DNA from: Vibrio sp. qd031
Lineage (GTDB): Bacteria > Pseudomonadota > Gammaproteobacteria > Enterobacterales > Vibrionaceae
Direction of reading: 5' to 3'
Length of the DNA stretch: 64,000 bases
Assembly (NCBI RefSeq): GCF_002100145.1
Contig: NZ_JXQD01000025.1
Coordinates: 406,166-470,165, forward strand
A model generated the notes under the pieces. The model was not told the origin of the DNA. It saw only the letters and a program-made list of their open reading frames with translations, and ran no database searches. A program made the position numbers and the translations under genes. This document shows, in pieces, positions 60,139 through 64,000 of this stretch. Within the stretch, counting starts at the first letter, position 1. Each line of letters begins with the position of its first letter.

Positions 60139-60226
60139 GGTGAGTTGGCCGAGTGGCTGAAGGCGCACGCCTGGAAAGTGTGTATACGGAAACGTATCGA
60201 GAGTTCGAATCTCTCACTCACCGCCA
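60139..60226 (+). tRNA. tRNA-Ser (anticodon GGA)
   Basis: 88 bases including encoded CCA. The acceptor GGTGAGT pairs with ACTCACC, the long variable arm of a class II tRNA is present (TATACGGAAACGTAT), the T arm holds GAGAGTTCGAATCTCTC, and the anticodon loop reads CTGGAAA with GGA at 60173-60175. It is very close to E. coli tRNA-Ser(GGA). Its 3' end is the probable attachment site of the element to the right. Confidence 0.96.
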
Positions 60227-60237
60227 CATTCAAGTTT

Positions 60238-60262
60238 AAAGACGTCTCAGGACGTCTTTTTT
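60238..60262 (+). terminator. tRNA-Ser terminator
   Basis: AAAGACGTC (60238-60246) pairs with GACGTCTTT (60251-60259), loop TCAG, T tail. Confidence 0.85.
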
Positions 60263-60340
60263 CTTATCTGAAACTTATCAAAATCAATCAGTTACGATTC
60301 CGTAGCATCCCATAATGTTCCGTAAAAGCGTTTGTTTTTC

Positions 60341-60526
60341 GTAATACCTAAAGTAATACCTGGTATTCCTATCTAGTGCTAGTATTACTTTAGAGCGTAA
60401 ATTCAGGTATTACTTTGTTGTTATTTTTTCCACCAGCATGATCTATAACTTAATGTAAATTAATCAGTTATCAGGTCATAAGTAATACCTATATTTTTCA
60501 ATTTTTATGCTCGTACCAGGTATTAC
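60341..60526. repeat. Six 9-bp GTAATACCT sites before the integrase gene
   Basis: GTAATACCT at 60341-60349, 60353-60361 and 60482-60490; the inverse AGGTATTAC at 60405-60413 and 60518-60526; a one-mismatch inverse copy at 60380-60388. All lie in the 313-base gap between tRNA-Ser and the integrase start. Likely arm-type sites for the integrase or binding sites for AlpA. The rest of the gap shows nothing else. Confidence 0.75.
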
Positions 60527-60539
60527 TTGAGGGATCAAA

Positions 60540-61772
60540 ATGGCGAATAATCTAACGGCAAGGCAAGTCCAAACGGCAAAACCCAGAGATAAGCTTTATC
60601 GACTATCTGATGGTGGCAATCTTTACTTTTGCGTGCGTCCGAGTAACTCCCGTTCTTGGCAGTTTCGTTACAAGCGACCAGGCCAAGATAAAATCACTTA
60701 TCTCTCTTTTGGTACCTACCCAGACGTAACTTTGGCAGAGGCGCGAGATAAAGCGCTAGAGGTAAGGAAACTGTTAGCTGATGGCATTGATCCTCAATTG
60801 GCTAAAGCAGAACAGAAAGCCAAAGCGATCACTGAGCAAAATGCGACATTCAAGTTTGTTGCCGAGCAATGGAAGGTGACAAAAGAAGGTCAGATCAAAG
60901 AGAAGACGTTGAATGGGAACTGGCGTAAGCTCGAACTCTACGCTTTTCCAAAGCTTGGTACCATTCCAGTCAGTAAGATCACGGCGCCAATTGCTATCGC
61001 TGCTTTACGGCCAACTGAGTCACAGGGCCTACTTGAAACAGTGAAACGTACCGCACAATTAATGAATGAGATCATGAATTACGCTGTGAACAGCGGGGTT
61101 ATTCATGCCAACCCACTTTCTGGAATACGTGATGTATTTAGGAAGCACAAAGTGGTGCACATGAAAGCGCTACAACCTCATGAAATGCATGAGTTAATTC
61201 GTACCATCGCTACAGCCAACATACAACACGTGACGCGCTTTTTAATTGAGTGGCAGCTTCACACCATGGTACGGCCTAATGAAGCTTCAGGAGCTCGCTG
61301 GGAAGAGATAGACACAGTCAATAAGCTCTGGGTCATTCCTAAGGAGCGAATGAAGATGAACCGTGAACATGTAGTTCCTCTAACGGCCCAGACTTTGGCA
61401 ATCCTTGAGGCAATAAAACCGATTAGTGGCCATCGTGAATTTGTTTTCCCATCGAGCCGTAATCCTAAGGTACCCACTGATTCCGAGACAGCCAACAAAG
61501 CGCTTGGCCGAATGGGCTTTAAGGATAGAACGACGGCTCACGGCATGAGGGCACTTGCCAGTACCACCCTCAATGAAAAAGGTTTTGATGCCGATGTGAT
61601 TGAAGCGGCGCTGGCTCACACCGATAAGAACCAAATACGCAAAGCCTACAATAGAACCGACTACCTCGACTCTCGACGCCAACTCATGTCCTGGTGGAGT
61701 GAACATATAGAGAAATCAAGCTATGGAAGTTACAGTGTTACCGGTGGCAGTTACTTGCAGCAGGTTAACTAG
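60540..61772 (+). CDS. P4-type tyrosine integrase
   Basis: A 410-residue site-specific recombinase. N-terminal DUF4102 domain (LTARQVQTAKPRDKLYRLSD), SAM-like core-binding domain, then the catalytic domain with Arg in TMVRPNEASGARW, HGMR (His-x-x-Arg), a second His in ALAHTDKNQIRKAYNR and the nucleophile Tyr there. It appears complete and active. It is oriented away from tRNA-Ser, with the repeat sites in its promoter region. Confidence 0.94.
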   Translation: MANNLTARQVQTAKPRDKLYRLSDGGNLYFCVRPSNSRSWQFRYKRPGQDKITYLSFGTYPDVTLAEARDKALEVRKLLADGIDPQLAKAEQKAKAITEQNATFKFVAEQWKVTKEGQIKEKTLNGNWRKLELYAFPKLGTIPVSKITAPIAIAALRPTESQGLLETVKRTAQLMNEIMNYAVNSGVIHANPLSGIRDVFRKHKVVHMKALQPHEMHELIRTIATANIQHVTRFLIEWQLHTMVRPNEASGARWEEIDTVNKLWVIPKERMKMNREHVVPLTAQTLAILEAIKPISGHREFVFPSSRNPKVPTDSETANKALGRMGFKDRTTAHGMRALASTTLNEKGFDADVIEAALAHTDKNQIRKAYNRTDYLDSRRQLMSWWSEHIEKSSYGSYSVTGGSYLQQVN

Positions 61773-61887
61773 TGTCTTGCGGCTAGAGCAATGGAGAGGT
61801 TCTAGTTGATGGCCAATAGACATCGATACCATATTTTTACAGACATATGTCATCAGAGTGAAATCTACTAACTGATGAGGTGTCACA

Positions 61888-62079
61888 ATGCCAAACAAAC
61901 CGATTCGTTTAATACGCCTAAATGAAGTACTCGCGATGACTGGGTTATCTAGATCTGGTGTGTATCGTTCTATAGTAAGACAGCAGTTCCCTAAGCAGGT
62001 GTCGCTTGGTGATAGAGCTGTAGCCTGGGTCGAGTCTGAGGTTCAAGCTTGGGTGATTGATAGGGTTATTAACCGATAG
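61888..62079 (+). CDS. AlpA-family regulator
   Basis: A 63-residue MerR-like winged-helix protein: IRLIRLNEVLAMTGLSRSGV, YRSIVRQQFPKQV, WVESEVQAWVIDRV. In E. coli CP4-57 AlpA activates the integrase and drives excision. AGGTG precedes the ATG. It lies 115 bases after the integrase and likely controls excision of this element. Confidence 0.9.
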   Translation: MPNKPIRLIRLNEVLAMTGLSRSGVYRSIVRQQFPKQVSLGDRAVAWVESEVQAWVIDRVINR

Positions 62080-62127
62080 TCAGTGTGCAAATGGAGAGCG
62101 TGATTGTTCTCCATTTGTCTACTAATT

Positions 62128-63162
62128 TCACAATTTTGACGGTCCACCTAAATGTTCAAATTCAAGGTCAATAAGTTCTTTAATTACAGCATTGATTTTT
62201 TGGTCTTTATTTTCTGCTAGCCAGTTTAAGCGTTTATTAGTTCTTTCTGACATGGATATACTTCTAGATTTGGTGCCCTTATTTTTATTCTGAAACTTTC
62301 TTTGATTCCAAGCTGACCTAGCTTCTTGGAAAAATAATTTAGCAGAAGTGAATTTTATTAAGTAGTGATAATGAAATTCTGCATGTTGTATGTAGTAGTA
62401 ATCATTTATATTAGTTGGCTCCCAAGGAAGAGCTCTATCAGGAGATTTTTTAATGAAGTACTCCTGTAACCAAGAGATTTGGTTTGTATCTTCAATATTT
62501 AACCACTTATTAAATTTTTTGCAATATTCACTTCTAGATGTTTTTTTCCATGCGTCAGCTAATAAGTCTAGGATGTATTTCTGGCCAATTATATCAATTT
62601 CACTTTCATTAAATGCAGTTTTAATACAGTTGATAAGGTCTGAAATAGTATTGGGCGTTAGTGTACGTTTTACAATTGAAGGAATTCTAATTAGATCTCT
62701 ATTTTCCAGGAAGGTGGGTAACCTAGGGAAGGTATTAGTTTTAATTAGTGGTTGACGTGAATGTTTTGGATCTAATACCTTACCTTCATTATCCTTGATT
62801 TCATCACCAATATGGCTCGAATTGAAATATAGGAACTGATAACAAAAAGCACAAAATGTCAGGTTACCCTCCATTAACAGATAGGCGTCGTTTGGTAGTT
62901 GATGCTTTTCGGAGAACTTACTTTTAAGATGAGTGGCTAGTGGATACTTATCATCAAACAGGTTTGTTTTTATACCTAAGTTATTGACTACTTCTGATGC
63001 TTCAGTTTGGGGCATGTTGAATAAGATGCCGCTCAAGTAATCTTCAGCTTCTCTCAAATTGCGAATATGGTTGAGTTCTACGACACAGCCTAACCTCAAT
63101 AGCCCATCTAACTCACGGGCATAAAAGAAACCCTCTCTCCAACTACCTAGCTGTAAATCCAT
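62128..63162 (-). CDS. Unrecognised 344-residue protein with ribbon-helix-helix-like end
   Basis: I cannot assign a family. There is no signal peptide or membrane helix. The N-terminal two-thirds is mixed helical, with one CxxC (FCAFC) near residue 110. The last about 45 residues (SRSISMSERTNKRLNWLAEN, then KINAVIKELIDLEFEH) look like a ribbon-helix-helix DNA-binding domain. It is AT-rich, divergent from the Gp2-type gene, and AAGGA lies 8 bases before the ATG. Three alternating TAATTAT half-sites lie 70-100 bases upstream. It could be an element regulator, a replication or partition factor, or cargo. Confidence 0.7.
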   Translation of the reverse strand: MDLQLGSWREGFFYARELDGLLRLGCVVELNHIRNLREAEDYLSGILFNMPQTEASEVVNNLGIKTNLFDDKYPLATHLKSKFSEKHQLPNDAYLLMEGNLTFCAFCYQFLYFNSSHIGDEIKDNEGKVLDPKHSRQPLIKTNTFPRLPTFLENRDLIRIPSIVKRTLTPNTISDLINCIKTAFNESEIDIIGQKYILDLLADAWKKTSRSEYCKKFNKWLNIEDTNQISWLQEYFIKKSPDRALPWEPTNINDYYYIQHAEFHYHYLIKFTSAKLFFQEARSAWNQRKFQNKNKGTKSRSISMSERTNKRLNWLAENKDQKINAVIKELIDLEFEHLGGPSKL

Positions 63163-63232
63163 TTGATTATTCCTTCAATCCAATCACACCATTGCTACTT
63201 GAATTTACACTAAGTTAGCTATAAATAACGTG

Positions 63233-63261
63233 TAATTATCACATAATTATTACGTAATTAT
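63233..63261. promoter_or_regulatory. Alternating TAATTAT half-sites upstream of the 344-residue gene
   Basis: TAATTAT (63233-63239), ATAATTA (63243-63249) and TAATTAT (63255-63261) form two overlapping inverted repeats at a spacing near one helical turn. Suitable for a cooperative dimeric repressor, perhaps the ribbon-helix-helix-like product itself. Confidence 0.5.
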
Positions 63262-63555
63262 AAAGTAAGGATTTTCTTTCATAACCCTCGGCTATAAGGG
63301 GTTCTAGTCAAAATGGTTGGTTTATCGCAGCTTTTGTTGGAATTAATAACTCCAGAGTGAATCATGCGGTGTTACGTATCTGATTTCGCAAATGCATAGA
63401 AGAGGGAATCACGTGGCAGGATCGCGGTACCAGTGTTGGTATAGTTATATACATAGCTCTAAGTGAACATACCTTAGTATGATCACGTCGCTGTCACGTC
63501 ACTAAAAAATTAATGCAGTTCATCACCTATGAATGAAAACCCATAGGAGAAAAAG
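63262..63555. other. Intergenic region of the element
   Basis: Remaining part of the 393-base divergent gap. It holds three TCACGT words (63409-63414, 63483-63488, 63494-63499) that could be protein sites or part of a replication origin, and the promoter of the Gp2-type gene. No RNA gene was recognised. Confidence 0.4.
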
Positions 63556-64000
63556 ATGAACGGTAACAACTTCAAAGGAATGCCAATACAAGGCAATTTA
63601 AATGACTACAATGTAAGGTACCTAGATCGGATACTAGACACGATCAATCATGCATGTGATGACTACAAGCGTGTCTTCGCAGTAAGAATTGATTTAAAGC
63701 TGCCACATGGTCCTCAAGACCTTGATTGCTTGAGTAGAGATGAAATAGTCAGTCATTGCCGATTTAGAGGTAGGCTAATGTCTAGATTTATCGACTCGCT
63801 TAAGGCAAAAATAAAAGCAATGGACCGAAGATATCAACAAGTGAATAAAAGAATTTATCCTACTAGTGTTCGATTTATTTGGTGTAGAGAACGTGATACT
63901 TCTGAAAATGACCATTTCCATATGTCCCTATTATTTAATAAAGATAGATTTTATACTTTAGGAAACTGGGAGAATAGAGAAAGCCTGTTAGGAATTATTA
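63556..64000 (+). CDS. Inovirus Gp2-type / YagK-YfjJ family protein, N-terminal part
   Basis: Open from ATG 63556 to the edge of the window without a stop (148 codons). AGGAG lies 6 bases upstream. The segment VRFIWCRERDTSENDHFHMS, then LLFNKDRFYTLG, matches the YagK/YfjJ C-terminal domain (inovirus Gp2 family) as I remember it. The HFH triplet has the form of the HUH metal site of rolling-circle replication initiators. A role in replication of the element is likely but not shown. The C-terminus, including any catalytic tyrosine, is outside the window. Confidence 0.78.
   Translation, partial: MNGNNFKGMPIQGNLNDYNVRYLDRILDTINHACDDYKRVFAVRIDLKLPHGPQDLDCLSRDEIVSHCRFRGRLMSRFIDSLKAKIKAMDRRYQQVNKRIYPTSVRFIWCRERDTSENDHFHMSLLFNKDRFYTLGNWENRESLLGII

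Larger units (their letters stand above)
60199..64000. mobile_element. P4-type integrative element at tRNA-Ser (left part)
   Basis: From the tRNA-Ser 3' half onward, the content changes: tyrosine integrase pointing inward, an AlpA-type regulator, an unrecognised divergent gene and a YagK/YfjJ (inovirus Gp2-type) gene that runs off the edge. Base composition turns AT-rich. This is the plan of P4-like satellite prophages such as CP4-57. The exact attL core is not known; the right end and attR lie beyond 64000. Confidence 0.82.

Overview
The window is 64 kb of a gammaproteobacterial chromosome and reads throughout as a Vibrio (or very close Vibrionaceae) main chromosome. The evidence is gene content and order: bioF-bioC-bioD next to htpX; a singlet-oxygen-type lipid operon (SDR, FAD oxidase, DUF1365, Cfa); mukFEB next to elyC and cmoM; a purR-tfoY pair; torECA; aspS; ruvC-ruvA-ruvB; cydABX; ybgC-tolQRAB-pal-cpoB; nadA. 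Base composition is moderate and even until about position 60,300. After that the sequence becomes AT-rich and the genes are typical of an integrated element. The species cannot be named from this sequence alone.

Layout. 1-2.0 kb: end of the biotin operon. 2.0-3.4 kb: a 57-residue protein and the membrane protease HtpX. 3.6-10.05 kb: an eight-gene operon behind a candidate ECF sigma (RpoE/ChrR-type) promoter, centred on an acyl-chain methyltransferase. 10.2-13.8 kb (minus strand): dinG, a TauE/SafE permease, priC and ybaM. 14.3-16.5 kb: a porin-like barrel protein and two small exported proteins. 16.6-19.8 kb: a diguanylate cyclase whose stop overlaps the start of glycogen synthase. 19.9-25.3 kb (minus strand): a hydrolase, a DUF2007 protein, a TVP38 membrane protein, tfoY, purR, torD and elyC. 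25.4-32.7 kb: cmoM and the mukFEB condensin operon. 32.8-38.1 kb: two minus-strand genes, a DnaA-box cluster and torECA. 38.2-42.6 kb: cmoA, an orphan membrane-anchored protein, aspS and ruvC. 42.6-46.6 kb: a sugar-type transporter, an outer-membrane channel and a TetR regulator lying between ruvC and ruvA. 46.6-51.5 kb: ruvAB and cydABX. 51.5-52.0 kb: a cluster of inverted and direct repeats where ybgE is normally found. 52.0-57.4 kb: ybgC and the Tol-Pal genes. 57.6-59.9 kb: nadA, a DUF4282 protein, a palindromic MITE-like repeat and a UPF0149 protein. 60.14 kb: tRNA-Ser(GGA), followed by a P4-type integrative element that runs off the right edge.

How the parts work together. Respiratory genes are prominent (cytochrome bd oxidase with FNR-type sites, TMAO reductase with a distant chaperone gene). 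The Cfa operon looks like a membrane-lipid stress response. The muk, ruv, priC, dinG and aspS genes are housekeeping. The most unusual points are: the ECF-type promoter and the uncharacterised genes at the end of its operon; the 4-kb cassette between ruvC and ruvA with a clear palindromic operator; the repeat cluster in place of ybgE; two copies of a palindromic repeat at 39.1 and 59.2 kb; a pair of perfect DnaA boxes upstream of torE; cmoA without cmoB; tfoY without a visible c-di-GMP riboswitch; and the tRNA-Ser element, with iterated 9-bp sites before the integrase and an unrecognised 344-residue protein with its own candidate operator. Family assignments and comparisons with other genomes come from memory, not from a search.
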